The notes beneath the pieces are model-generated. The model searched no databases, was not told where the DNA came from, and was given only the letters and a program-made list of their open reading frames with translations. From NCBI GenBank assembly GCA_023101885.1, contig JALPQD010000402.1, forward strand, positions 1 to 64,000: a stretch of 64,000 bases of DNA, in the 5' to 3' direction. This document shows positions 38,558 to 49,078 of this stretch, in pieces. The position numbers were made by a program, and so were the translations under genes. This stretch comes from Typhlomys cinereus (lineage: Eukaryota; Chordata; Mammalia; Rodentia; Platacanthomyidae). Within the stretch, counting starts at the first letter, position 1. Every line of letters starts with the position of its first letter.

Positions 38558-38640
38558 AGGGAGAGCCCTGGAAATGCTCCTAGGGGCAAATCCCACAGCA
38601 CAGAGAACTCCAGGGCCGAAGCTGCTTCTTCATTTTTTTT
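38558..38640 (+). mobile_element. LTR family D fragment
   Basis: GGAAATGCTCCTAGGGGCAA and AGAGAACTCCAGGGCCGAAG match 40047-40100 of the longer LTR at 39770. Confidence 0.65.
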
Positions 38641-38904
38641 AATGAAACAGTTCTTCTGTTCGTTTATAAGAGAAGAGGAGAGAGAGAGAAACAGAGAGAG
38701 AGAGAGGAAGTCAGAGGTGGGAGATAGAATAGTAATCCGGGATGATTCCTGAACTCACTGTTGGGATTCCACAGCCACATACACTCAAGTGCCCTGTTGT
38801 ATACATACATGCACACAAAAAAGTTTGTGAATGTGCAAAAATCAAAGGCAAGTTGGTTTCTGGAAGTGCTCACTTGTGTTGTGTGACTTCTCTGTACTTT
38901 TAAA

Positions 38905-39155
38905 AAAAGACCGTTATTTATTTATTTGGGAGAGTATTTATGACAGAGTGCAAGGAAGAGCTCAACATGCATTCCATGGAGTATGGGCAGAGGTCAGAGA
39001 ACTTGCAGAAGCTGGTTCTCTCCTCTCCTCTCCATCATGTGGGCTTCGAAGGATGGAACTCAGGTCTGCAGGGTTACACACAGCTCCCCTTTTCTGTGCA
39101 GTCATCTCACCAGCTCCCCTTTTCTGCTGAGTCATCTCACCAGTCCCATTTTCCT
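38905..39155 (-). mobile_element. B3-like SINE with internal 38-bp tandem duplication
   Basis: GGGCAGAGGTCAGAGAACTT and ATGTGGGCTTCGAAGGATGG. The 3' part repeats the unit AGCTCCCCTTTTCTG...AGTCATCTCACC twice (39083-39142). Confidence 0.7.
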
Positions 39156-39159
39156 TAGG

Positions 39160-39404
39160 TATTTATTCAGTTTTACACAAGTTTATTGCATGCGAATAGT
39201 TAAGCATTTAAATCATGTATTTATTTGAAGTGGTATTCTCATCATTGGCAATTATAAAATTAAAATATCAACTTACTCTAAGAAGTGTTGAACATGCTTT
39301 AGTTTACATTTTGCTGTATCAGATGAGACTTAATTCTTCATGTAAAAATAAGCACAGTCATCTCATTAGTATTATTTTTTTTGCATATGTGGGAATGTGT
39401 GGGT
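39160..39404. other. AT-rich, nothing recognised
   Basis: No supported feature. Confidence 0.5.
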
Positions 39405-39650
39405 GAGTGCAGAAGAGAGCACTGTGTATGTGTATGTGGAGGGCCAAGGCTGACTTCAGAATCATCCTGGATTGCTCTGTCTCCTTATTGTTTTGCTGTG
39501 GGTTTCTTCCTGGCTCCATCTTCCAGGATCAGAATTTCAGTCTGTCACCATTTCTGCCTGACATTCTTACATGGGATCTGGGATCTGAATCCAGGTCCTT
39601 TTGGTTTTGAGGCAAAGGCTTAACTCCTGAGCCATTTCTCAAGCCTCTCT
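39405..39650 (-). mobile_element. Type I B2-headed SINE
   Basis: GGCCAAGGCTGACTTCAGAA, ATCATCCTGGATTGCTCTG, GGGATCTGGGATCTGAATCC, GAGCCATTTCTCAAGCC. Confidence 0.85.
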
Positions 39651-39769
39651 TTTGTCTTCAATAGATAGTAAATTGAATGTATACCAAATAATCTTTTAAA
39701 AGCAAATTTATCATTTATTGTCCATAAATGTTAGACACATATGCCTATTTTATAGGCTTATATATCTGG

Positions 39770-40600
39770 GTTTGCGTGAAGAATTCTCAGGTGAACAGGG
39801 GTTGCGTGGAAAAAAAGTTTAATGAACTAGTGTTTTGCTTTGGGCAGGACATAATGACCTCTGTTTAACCTAAATGGAAGGCTTAGATTCTGTTTGGTTC
39901 TGTAGTAGTTTCAAACTTTTTATCTCAGGAGGAGTCTTATTAAATGTCAGGAGGTTCTGAGACTCACAAGATGGGGAGCCTTCCTGAGGCGAAGAGAAAA
40001 GTAAATAACTGCCAGAGAAGGAGGTTCTCCCCACCAGGAAGGGTCTTGAAAATTCTCCTAGGGGCAAGTCATGTAGCAGAGAGAACTCCAGGGCTGAAGC
40101 TTCTTATTCATCTTTTTTAATAAAACCATTCATGTTTTTATTTATAAAAGAGGAGAGAGAGAGAAAGAGAGAGAGTCAGAGCCAGAAAGAGCCAGAGAGA
40201 GAGAGGGAGAGAGAGAGAGTCAGAGAGAGAGAGAGAGTCAGAGGTCTACTTTCAGAAGTCAAGATGTCAGGGCTTGCTTTCTACCATGGGGTTCGAACTC
40301 ATGTCTCTAGGTTTGCCTGCAGGCACCTTACCCCTGAGTCACCTTGCTGGCCCAGGGTTGCAGCTTCTTATCCATATTGGAGTGAGCTTTCTAGTGATAT
40401 AGCTGCCTTTGAGTTGTCTCTATTCCTGTAAGGAACCCTCACCCCTACTCCTGCAAGTAACCCCAATAAACTTGTTAGTTCCTCAAGTTGGACTTTGGCG
40501 TAATTGTTCTTTTAGTAGTCATGAATTTCTTTCTAGGGTAGATAAATGGTTGTGTGGCTTCTCCCCGGGAAAAGTGTTCACATAACACTTGGCAGAGTCA
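39770..40600 (+). mobile_element. ERV-like LTR family D split by a SINE
   Basis: LTR sequence flanks a SINE at 40131-40355. The 3' part has CAAGTAACCCCAATAAACTT, a polyadenylation signal context shared with 51772-51792, and ends near GTGGCTTCTCCCCGGGAAAA, also shared (51874-51891). Start and end are approximate. Confidence 0.65.
40131..40355 (-). mobile_element. B3-like SINE with GA tract
   Basis: A GAGAGA/GTCAGA tract (40152-40240) is followed by CTACTTTCAGAAGTCAAG, GGGGTTCGAACTCATGTCTC and GAGTCACCTTGCTGGCCC. Confidence 0.7.
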
Positions 40601-41439
40601 GCAGGATCATTAGAGAACCAAAGATAAGTGGGGAAGGAGCAGCTGAATGGCCCCTGTTACGGCTGATAAGACCTGCCATGCGTGGAAGAAAGCTTGATAA
40701 AGACTTCTGTTAGTAAACCTTGCCCACACTCTTGTAATTGGGTGAGGGAGGAGTGTGTCCAGAGGAAAGCCTGTGCAAACATTGTTCTATAATGCTAGAA
40801 CCAAAGATGGACTGGGGAAAAGGCCTATGGCTTCTGTGGTGGGCTTGAGTGAAAGAATGCTCCACTGGGGCTGAACAGTTTGAGGGTCAGCATCTCAGAG
40901 GAATCCCAGTATGACTGCCCCCTCCCCCGTGGTGTGTGGCAGTGCACCTTCCTGTTAGGGTGTTGTTTGCATGGGTCTTGCTATGGGTAGTGAGCTGTGT
41001 AACCAAAGCTGAGTCAGCAGGAGGTGGAGTGTTGTGGGGGAAATCTCCTGGTGACAGTTGAGGTCCTTGTGGTATGATGCGACATGTCTACTGGATGAGT
41101 GGAGTCTGCACATGAGTATGGAGATGCTTTAAGGATGGCTAACAACCTAAACAAATATTGTGGTCCCTGGAGTATCCGGCCAGGGTCAAGGGAGCAGTGA
41201 GTGACTGCTGAGGTTGTCTAGCTACTACTGTGTGTTGTGAAATGTATCTGAGAGTATGGTGGCTGCCCACAGGGATCTTGATTGTACAAGGAGGAATTAC
41301 CACAAGAAAGGGAGATGCAGCTTGTATATCTGCTGTGATGTCTTCTGCTTCACAAATTAGGTAAGAGAGAGAATGAGGGCTGGGTTGAGCTTCCCGCCTG
41401 AAAGTCAGGGACAAGATAGTGCTGCCCTCTGGATAACAG
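40601..41439. other. Unassigned, possibly ERV or L1 internal sequence
   Basis: It follows an LTR end and precedes an L1 3' end, but I see no gag, pol, env or ORF2 motif. Confidence 0.35.
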
Positions 41440-41815
41440 AGCTCTGTCAGACATGTCAACGACCCCCCAAAGTCTAGCATGGATCACAGGGGAGAAGGCT
41501 CCAGGCACAGGATCCTTAGCCGCAAGGGATCAAACAGTCATAATAGAGTTCCCATAGTGAAAGGGCTCTGGCTATGCCACTGCGTCCTGAACCCTCACTA
41601 GGGTGGAGGACTCAGAAGGAGGTTTGGAGTTCACACAAAAGGATGCTCCAGGGGATGGGAGGGAGGAGGGGGAGGCACTGGGAGAGAAGGGGGTGAAAGA
41701 AAGGAGGGAAGAGGGGAGAGTGCAATCGGGGACAACTGGGGAGTGGAGAACTAGGGAGAAGATGGGGTACCTATTGAACCGTGTATGATTATAAAAAAAA
41801 AAATAAAATGTGAGA
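41440..41815 (+). mobile_element. L1 3' end
   Basis: CCAAAGTCTAGCATGG, GTGGAGGACTCAGAAGGAGG, AAAGGATGCTCCAGGGGATG, a purine tract, GGGGTACCTATTGAACCGTG and an A-rich tail follow the same order as the L1 at 54100-54454. Confidence 0.75.
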
Positions 41816-41823
41816 GGAAAAAA

Positions 41824-42108
41824 AAAAGATAGTGCCGCCGGTGCAGCTCCCTCCCCTCATCAGGCTCCCTTGGCACTGGTCCTCCCATGTTTTAGGAGCC
41901 CAGCGCTACAGTTATCTATAACCCCCAGCGAAGGAGGAGAGGAGGAGCCCAGCAGAGGAACAAAGAGGGAAGATGAGCTGAAACGGATTGAGAGAGAACT
42001 GGCAGAAGCTCGAAATGACAACATGCTAAAGTGAAACACCAGTGAACCTGCCTTCTCCAACCCTTGAGATGAATACAGCTTTGGTGGTGTGAGGGAAGAA
42101 AAAAAAAA
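41824..42108 (+). pseudogene. Possible 5'-truncated retrocopy of an unknown mRNA
   Basis: A 74-codon frame (41810-42034) ends with a charged coiled-coil-like stretch (KREDELKRIERELAEARND), then TGA, a 60-bp tail without introns and a 15-bp poly(A) at 42100. This looks like the 3' end of a processed mRNA. No AATAAA stands in the usual place (a GATGAATACAG is present), and a TSD was not found. I do not recognise the parent gene. It sits between an L1 tail and a SINE body that lacks its head. Confidence 0.45.
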
Positions 42109-42350
42109 AAAAAGTCTCACAAACAGAAGGTCTTCAGTTCAAATCCCTGGCCCCATGTTAAAAAAAAAAAAAAAAAAAAAACACGGTGAAAACAGCAGCG
42201 TCCTGCACTTCCCGCCCTGGTGGGCGGAGCTTGGAAAATCCCAGGGCAAAGCAAGAAGGAGGTAGAAGCAATCCAGGATGATTCCAGAAGTCACCCTCGG
42301 TCCTCCACAGGGACACACAGTGCCCTCTGACACACACACACACACAAAAT
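42109..42350 (+). mobile_element. Type I B2-headed SINE lacking the 5' head
   Basis: CACAAACAGAAGGTCTTCAG, TTCAAATCCCTGGCCCCATG, an internal A-run of more than 20, then TGGTGGGCGGAGCTTGGAAA and the standard tail with GCCCTCTGACACACAC. Confidence 0.88.
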
Positions 42351-42474
42351 AAGTAGATAGATAAGTGAATAAATAGATATACACACGAATAAAAATAAAT
42401 AAAAAGAGACAGAATGAGATAAAAGTGTTGGCTTGTCCTTTGTTTTTATTTATTTTTTAAAAATGTTTTTATTG

Positions 42475-42683
42475 GGCTGGAGAGGTGGCTCAGGGGTTAA
42501 GCCTCCGCCTTGCAGGCGGAAGGTCCTGAGTTCGGATCCCAGATCCCACGTATAGACGCCAGGCGGAAGTGGGGGGGGGGCCGGCCTGCGCTTCTGGTCC
42601 TAGTAGGGCGGAGCCTGTGAATCCCGAGGCAGAAGGAGGTGGAGGCGTCCATGGTGGTTCGCGAATTCGTCCGTGGTTCTACA

Positions 42684-42714
<31 letters not shown>

Positions 42715-42790
42715 GCACGCGCGCGCGCACACACACGAGCACACGCACATGCGCACAGTTGAATAATAATAATTTTTAAAAAATTAAAAA
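42475..42790 (+). mobile_element. Type II B2-headed SINE
   Basis: Complete: GGGCTGGAGAGGTGGCTCAG, GAGTTCGGATCCCAGATCCC, a G(10) run in the body, GAATTCGTCCGTGGTTCTAC, a CA/CG alternating stretch and AATAATAATTTT end. The flanks AAATGTTTTTATTG repeat as a TSD. Confidence 0.92.
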
Positions 42791-42899
42791 AAAATGTTTT
42801 TATTGCTTTTTTTTGGCACATGTGTTGGTATGTACATGTGTGTACGCAGAAGAGGGCACTGTGTGTGCCTGTAGAAGCCCAAGAATGACTTTGGGAATC

Positions 42900-43623
42900 T
42901 GTTCCCAAATCCCCACCGGGCCAGCCCGGGGTAAGAGGGGAAACGGCAGGGGCCTTGTGGGCGACAGGGTCACCCCCCAGACCCCGGGAATCAGGTAAGA
43001 AGCAGCAGGCAGGGGACGAGTTGGCCGCAGGTTCAGCTTTATTCAGGAAGTGTTCGGGCTCCTATAGGGTCGGGGTCCAATCAGGTGGCCGCCTCTCTGC
43101 TCAGGGGCAAGGGGAGAGCAGCCACCAATCATTTAGCTGTTTACTAGGTGTCCAGGTTAGATGGCCGCTCCCCATTGGTTGTCCGCCCCTCCCTACCATT
43201 GGTTGTCCCCCCTCCCTCCCATTGGTTGTCCGCCCCTCCCTCCCATTGGTTGTCCGCCCCTCCCTCCCATTGGTTGTCCGCCCCTCCCTCCCATTGGTTG
43301 TCCCCCCTCCCTCCCATTGGTTGTCCCCCCTCCCTCCCATTGGTTGCCCGCCCCTCCCTCCCATTGGTTGTCCGCCCCTCCCTCCCATTGGTTGTCCGCC
43401 CCTCCCTCCCATTGGTTGTCCGCCCCTCCTTCCCATTGGTTGTCCGCCCCTCCTTCCCATTGGTTGTCCGCCCCTCCTTCCCATTGGTTGTCCGCCCTTC
43501 CGCCTGTATGGTTCCTCTATTGGGACATGTTGGGGCATCTCCGAACTTGTTCAGGCTTGTCTGTAGCCAGACCTCCTGGATTCAGGAGCCCAGGCTATGG
43601 GCCTCCCTGAATCGATAGTGCCA
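42900..43623 (-). mobile_element. Solo ERV LTR with amplified U3 repeats
   Basis: A 724-bp LTR begins TGTTCCCAAATCC and ends GATAGTGCCA on the plus strand, flanked by GGGAATC on both sides (42893-42899 and 43625-43631, one base unaccounted for at 43624). On the minus strand the order is U3 with 14 tandem CCAAT units, two further CCAAT or ATTGG boxes, a TATA-like CCCTATAGG near 43063, and CTGAATAAAGCTG (43032-43044) as polyadenylation signal. This is a gammaretrovirus-like LTR plan. No internal viral genes are present. Confidence 0.8.
43172..43503 (-). repeat. 14-copy 23-24 bp minisatellite of CCAAT and GC boxes
   Basis: Fourteen ATTGG motifs are spaced 23 or 24 bp apart. The minus-strand unit carries CCAATGGGAGGG and, in 11 copies, a GGGGCGG Sp1-type box. 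Three copies (2, 6, 7) lost the CG and are 23 bp long. Copies 11-13 share a CTCCTTCC variant, which shows local spread of new variants. The long open frames across it in every direction are a by-product of its near-24-bp period. Confidence 0.95.
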
Positions 43624-43859
43624 CGGGAATCACCCTGGATTGCTTCTACCTCCTCTTTGCTTTGCTCTGGAGTTTCCCAGGCTCTGCCTCCCAGGGCCTG
43701 AAGTGCAGGCTGCCATCATTTCTGCCTGACATTTTTACATGGAAGCTGGGATCCGAATTCAACTTCTGCTTTGCAGGAAAAAGCTTAACCCCTGAGCTAT
43801 CTCTCCAGCCTTGCTTTCCCTTTCTTATGGCTGGGTGGTGGGAAGGAAAAGAAAGTGCC

Positions 43860-44507
43860 AGTTAGATCTGTGCTAAAGAGTCTCTCCTGGAACCCATGGA
43901 AAGAATCATATAGTAAAAAACAGGGTATAGTAGTGAGACAGAACATTTACTGTTGAGTAACTGCTAACATAAATTGAGATGGAAAGTTACTGAAATCCCA
44001 AAGGCAGTCAAATTACATTTCAGAGATACCACCACCCTACCCCCACAGCCTGTACCTAGTATTGATAATGCCAAGGTCATGGGCAGCCCTCCTCAGTCAG
44101 CCGCCTGCTGACACTTAATAACCTTTGCCTCTGTTTCTGGAAAGTCCTGCTTAGCTTATTCCACCCCTGCCCTGCCTTACATAAGTACAATCTGGGCTCT
44201 GGGCTGGAGTCTTGGAGAGTGGTGGGCTCCAGACCATCAGTGAATTAAATTCCTCTCCTCTATCCTAACTGGTGACTGAGAAATGATTCCAGAATAACTC
44301 CCAAAACATTGTAAGTGATGGTAAAGGAACCAAACACGAGAAAGGCGGCACATGATGCCCACTTCACTGGGCAAGATAGGCTTGTGTTCATGAGAGAGTT
44401 CAGAAGGAGGTCGGTTCAGCAGGGAGGTCGGATGAAAATTTACCAGGAAGTGATTGTTGCAAGAGGGGAGGCTTTGATGGAGCTGAGCGGCAAAAGCTGT
44501 CCTGCAT
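43860..44507. other. Unassigned, possible LTR-like piece
   Basis: TTACATAAGTACAATCTGGG and GTGAATTAAATTCCTCTCC (44175-44265) have the look of an LTR promoter and polyadenylation region, but no ends or relatives were found in the window. Confidence 0.3.
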
Positions 44508-44522
44508 GCAAACTGGACTTCT

Positions 44523-44804
44523 TTTTATTATTTTTTTAAATTTTTTATTATTATTTATTCAATTGTGCGTGTATGCGTGTATGTGTGTGTGTGTGTGTGT
44601 GTAGAACCACGGACGAATTCGGGAACCACCATGGATGCCTCCACCTCCTTCTGCCCTGGGATTCACAGGCTCCGCCCTACCAGGACCAGAAACGCAGGCC
44701 GCCCCCGCTTCCACCTGGCGTCTATACGTGGGATCTGGGATCCGAACTCAGGACCTTCCACCTGCAAGGCAAAGGCTTAACCCCTGAGCCACCTCTCCAG
44801 CCTC
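44523..44804 (-). mobile_element. Type II B2-headed SINE with perfect TSD
   Basis: Reversed complete element from the T-rich end through GAACCACGGACGAATTCGGG to GAGCCACCTCTCCAGCCTC. A perfect 15-bp TSD GCAAACTGGACTTCT lies at 44508-44522 and 44805-44819. Confidence 0.95.
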
Positions 44805-44819
44805 GCAAACTGGACTTCT

Positions 44820-45449
44820 AAGGTGCTAAAACAAGCCAAAGCAAATGAAAGAAGGAAAAGTCGAACAAAGGAGTCAAATATGAGACAAATATGAGATTTA
44901 GGTTAAGCTGGAGTTCCCAGGGGGGAAAATTGACAAAATAGACAAATGGCAAATGCAGTGCTTGTGACAGTCAAATGCAGGGGTGGATGCAGGAATGTTC
45001 GTGTGATTCCCACCACAGCCTCTCATATGTAGGAAGATCTTTAGTGGGGAGATCCTGGGGATAGTGGGGACCCCCCACACACACACTCAGTAGTTTCCCT
45101 GATAAGTTAGCCAGAGGCAGCTACAGGTGAGGACCATGCCAGGTGGTTGAAGGTCCATGTTGAATTGGTCCTCTGGGTAAGATGTACCGGCTTGTGGTGA
45201 CTGTGGAACTGGCACACCTTAGGTCCCGGTGGCCCAGGAGCATCGGAGGTGATGAGTATCAGCCGATATCAGGATGTGGCACTAGAGCAATGTAGGTGAG
45301 AACTCTGGCCCATCCCGGATTATGCTATGTGCACTTTTCCTCCTGGGGTAGAGGTGGTTAGTTCGTCCAGAGCTCTCTCAGCAGCCAGATGTGAACGATA
45401 GATAGGCATATGCTCTAGCTGCAACTGCAATGCAAGACCTACTAAGGGT
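44820..45449. other. No recognisable feature
   Basis: Unique-looking sequence, possibly L1 or ERV-derived. Confidence 0.4.
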
Positions 45450-45660
45450 TTGCTGGTCCCAGCAGCCTAGGCAGGTGGCTGGAAGCACGGTCCTAACAGC
45501 CTAGCCAGGTGGGTGAGACAGCACAGCCTCAAAATCCAGGCAAGTGGAAACATAGATAGCCCTGGTATCCTAGCCAGGCAGGCAGAAGCACAGCAGAAGT
45601 ACAGCCCTGATAACCTAACTAGGCAAGCTAGCAGCCCTGGGAGCCAGCAGACATGATCCA
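45450..45660. repeat. Degenerate tandem repeat, about 35-40 bp unit
   Basis: The phrase CAGCCTAGCCAGGTGG and its variants (CAGCCTAGGCAGGTGG, ATCCTAGCCAGGCAGG, ATCCAGGCAAGTGG, ACCTAACTAGGCAAGC) recur about every 35-45 bp, five times, each followed by an ACAGCAC/AGCCCTG motif. Confidence 0.65.
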
Positions 45661-45779
45661 AAGTGCCAGTCCTACTTGGTAGCTGAGGTCACCTTGAACA
45701 GCTGCAGCTGGCTTGACCAGATTCATTAGGAGTAGGAGATGCATGAAAACCCCATCAAAAAGCCTCAGCATAGAAAATG

Positions 45780-46150
45780 GGGTAACAGGGGGCTGACTGT
45801 GTGACAGAGGGCCATGGAGCCAATGCACCTCTTGGAAGAAAAAATAATACAGATGCTCTGGACACCTTTCATGCTGTATTGGACCAAATCTGAATGACTG
45901 AAGGGAAACGTCCTTATCAGTGGGGTGGCTTGAAGAGAGGTAACTTCTTATGCCAGAAGAGGCCTGAACCCCCACAAGAATAGACAAGCCAGAGGGAATT
46001 CTGGCATCCATAGAAGCAGACAGACTAGAGGGTAGGAGGGAGTGGAATGTATTGATGAAGGGAAGGGAGGAAAATGGGAGGGAGGGGGGACAGAGAGAAG
46101 CAGGAATAAGTACTCAATATGCTAGTAAAAGCAGAAAAAAAATAATGAAA
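45780..46150 (+). mobile_element. L1-like 3' end, second type
   Basis: A purine tract (GGAAAATGGGAGGGAGGGG), AATAAGTACTCAATATGC, AGTAAAAGCAG and an A-rich tail. Reversed relatives lie at 26590 and 54640. Confidence 0.5.
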
Positions 46151-46894
46151 ACAATATCTGGTGTAGGTAAACAAAGGTACTCCTGAAAAGCCATGTTCAA
46201 TGAACACCACAGTGCCGGGAGTGGACAATCTCCCTATGAGCTGTTGGCCAGGGAGACCCTGAAGCCCAAGAAAGCGTAAGAACTAATTGCCCTTGCGGTT
46301 GATTGCATGCCCAAATTGCATGGTAAGATCCTGTGACTGAAGACACTGCACGCTGCAGGTGCAGGACCTGCAAAAAGCAAGCTGAGGCCGAGCTGCCTAG
46401 CCAGCTGGAGTAGAGCCCTGGAAGGCTATGCAGGCTGCTGAGGATAGCCCGCCATCCAGCTCAGTGAGGAACCCTGCTTGTTACGCTGTGGAAATGCCTG
46501 CTGGAACAATAATAGCACAGGCTGTTTTGAGGGCAGCCAATAGCTTTCTGATTGGATTTAAGGCCTGCTCTACAGGAGGGATTGATGCCCCACACTGTGA
46601 TCCAGGACAAAGACCTGCAGCTGGGGAGATTGCCGGCCTGGTGGGGAGGCGACTGCTGTTGTTTTCGTTAAGTGCATGTGATGTGCCCGTCAAGCTGCCC
46701 GCTCAGTGGGGCAGAGGACCGCTGCGTGCCTTGCTGGGGACAACCTCCTGCAGTGGCAGTGATAACGGGTGAAGAGTCAGAACCACTGGCGATGTTGTAA
46801 GAACAAGTGACTGCTGCTAGAACACAGTGGCCCAGTGGCCAGCCACAGATGGGCATGGCCCCTGGCAAGAGTGCAGTCCGAAAGAACGTAAGAG
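46151..46894. other. Unassigned sequence
   Basis: A 114-codon plus-strand frame (46428-46772) is unsupported. Confidence 0.35.
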
Positions 46895-46899
46895 CAGGT

Positions 46900-47255
46900 T
46901 GTAACAGTTACTCTTAACTATCGCTGTGAGAGAACACCCAAAGTCAATCAATTTAAGGGAGAAAGGGAGGTTTATTCAGCTTACGGTTCCAGAGGGAAGG
47001 TACAGTCTCTCAAAGCAGAGGTGGCATGGCTGGCTGGCCAAAGCTGAGGAGGCTAAGTCACCGCAGACATCTTGGAAGCTGAGAGCTGCAGACTGCTTAC
47101 TGCAAAGGCAGACTTCTCCTGGAGGTAGGGTGGGACTAATCCACCTCAAGGCTCATCCTTTGTGACTCCCTTCCTCCAGCAAAGCTCCACCTCTCAAGGT
47201 ACCATGACCTTGCCAAACACATGAGACTGTGGGGGACACATTTCAAACCATGACA
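46900..47255 (-). repeat. 3' LTR of the family A element
   Basis: Starts TGTAACAGTTAC and ends CCATGACA on the plus strand. Confidence 0.92.
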
Positions 47256-48160
47256 CTCCACCCCTAGCCCCCACAGGCTCATTGCCATCTCATTATGCAA
47301 ACCATACTCAGTCCAACTTTAAAGGTCTTCATAGACTACAACAGTAGTCCCAACACAGTCCAAAAGTCCAGAGTCCAAAGCCTCCTGTAAATTCAAAATA
47401 CAAGTTACATACTTCCAACATACAATGGCACAGAATAAACATTCCCATTCCAAAAGGAAGGAATGGGGGCATATCCAGGAAAGATTGGTCCATAACAAGA
47501 CCGAAAACCAGCAGGACAAACCCCAAATCTTGTAGCTCCAAGTCCAACAAGTGAGCCTCTTGTTGAAATCATCTCAGTTCCAAAGGGCTTTGGTTCCACC
47601 CCTCCAATGCAGCTGCCCATAGAATATCTTGCTCCCTTGAGCTGACTCCTCCCACGGTATACAGCTCTCCTTGGCAGGTGTCCCACGTTGTCTCTGTAAT
47701 CTCTAACATCTTTACTTCTCAATGGCAAACCAGGCTTTAACTCTACAGCACAAACTGTCCTTCTTGGGCCTCTAAACTGTAGACTTTCTGCCACGTGTTG
47801 CCTTGCTCCCATCATTTTTTGAAATCTTGGAGGAGGACTCCACCATCTCCTCCCTCTTGTATCACTGATGCCTCTAAAACCAGAACCACGTGGACGACTT
47901 TGCCAAGACTGGCCCCCTTGAATCACAGCTGGTGCAGCTTCTCTATGCTGACCCTGGGAAAAAGCTCTTTCACACCTGGACAGTTGTTTTGTAGAAGTGG
48001 ACCCTTGCTTTGGAACTCCACCCTTTAGCTCATTTCTTCTAAAAGGATTTGCATTCTTATGGGCAGGACCCATCTCTGAGGATCTTGCCCTCAAGCTAGG
48101 GTCTCTCCTATTATCCAAATTGAGAGCAGGCTTTGATTTACAAATGGAGCTTATCTCTTT

Positions 48161-48194
48161 TTTTTTTAAGTTTATTTTATTTTATTTTATTGTG

Positions 48195-48234
<40 letters not shown>

Positions 48235-48453
48235 TGTATGTGTGTGTAGAACCACGGGCGAATTCGGGAACCACCATGGCCACCTCCTCCTTGTTTACTC
48301 TGCCATGGGATTCACAGGCTCCGCCCTACCAGGATCAGAAACACAGGCCGCCCCCGCTTCCACCCGGCGTCTATATGTGGGGTCTAGGATCCGAACTCAG
48401 GACCTTCCACCTGCAAGGCAGAGGTTTAACCCCTGAGCCACCTCTCCAGCCCC
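48161..48453 (-). mobile_element. Type II B2-headed SINE inside the MaLR
   Basis: Reversed complete element. TSD TGGAGCTTATCTCTTT (48145-48160) against TGGAGCTTACCTCTTT (48454-48469), one mismatch. Confidence 0.93.
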
Positions 48454-49078
48454 TGGAGCTTACCTCTTTAACAGCCATTTTGTTCTCTGCTTCTTCCTGG
48501 TTCAACTCTTTAAGTTTGGCATTGTATTTTTCATCATTAGATCTTACAGTTTTTGCATCCTCCAGCCTGATTCTTTGCTCTTTTTCATAATTTTGAAGAC
48601 AACTAAAAAGTAGCCATATCACATTGTCAAGACTACACTGCTTTGAAATTTCCTCCACCAAGCATTCCAGTTTAACTTCAGGCAAGCTTTCAGGATGAGG
48701 GCAAAACTTTACTAAACTCTCGGCCAACACATGGCTCCATGTGTCACTCGTCCAGTTGCAAACACAGTCTCTGTTCCCCTCTGGACCATTGCAAGCTGGG
48801 CTTCCACTGCCTGCGTCTCTCAAAGCATTGCTCTCCTCTGAGCTCTCACAAGAAAAGCCCATTTGGCCCCCTCGCCAAGAGGCAAAGACTTTCCCAGCAC
48901 AAAGTCCCAAAGTTCTCCATATTGCTCCCAAAAAACAGTTCCAAAGGCACACTAGCCAAATCACAGCATTGGCCATACTGCTGGGTACCAACTTCTCTCA
49001 GCTTCACAAACAACTTCACGTTGTGGTACCAGCTGTTCTTAATCTCACAGCAATACCCCACTACCCGGTACCAATTTC

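Larger units (their letters stand above)
42810..43815 (-). mobile_element. Type I B2-headed SINE interrupted by an ERV LTR
   Basis: The tail side (CCCAAGAATGACTTTGGGAATC) ends at 42899 and the body resumes at 43625 with GGGAATCACCCTGGATTGC, continuing to GAGCTATCTCTCCAGCC. The shared GGGAATC is the target duplication of the LTR. Confidence 0.85.

Noticed and set aside
43172..43503. Evenly spaced short repeats resembling a CRISPR array
   Set aside because: The units are directly tandem with no unique spacers, in a mammalian genome inside an LTR.
43101..43618. Long overlapping ORFs of 145-203 codons on both strands with proline-rich repeats
   Set aside because: They are translations of the 23-24 bp minisatellite in an LTR, where a period near a multiple of three keeps all frames open. 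No protein is implied.
47405..48118. 237-codon minus ORF inside the family A MaLR
   Set aside because: It lies in the MaLR interior, which lacks gag or pol motifs. I see no domain, and MaLR interiors are generally non-coding.
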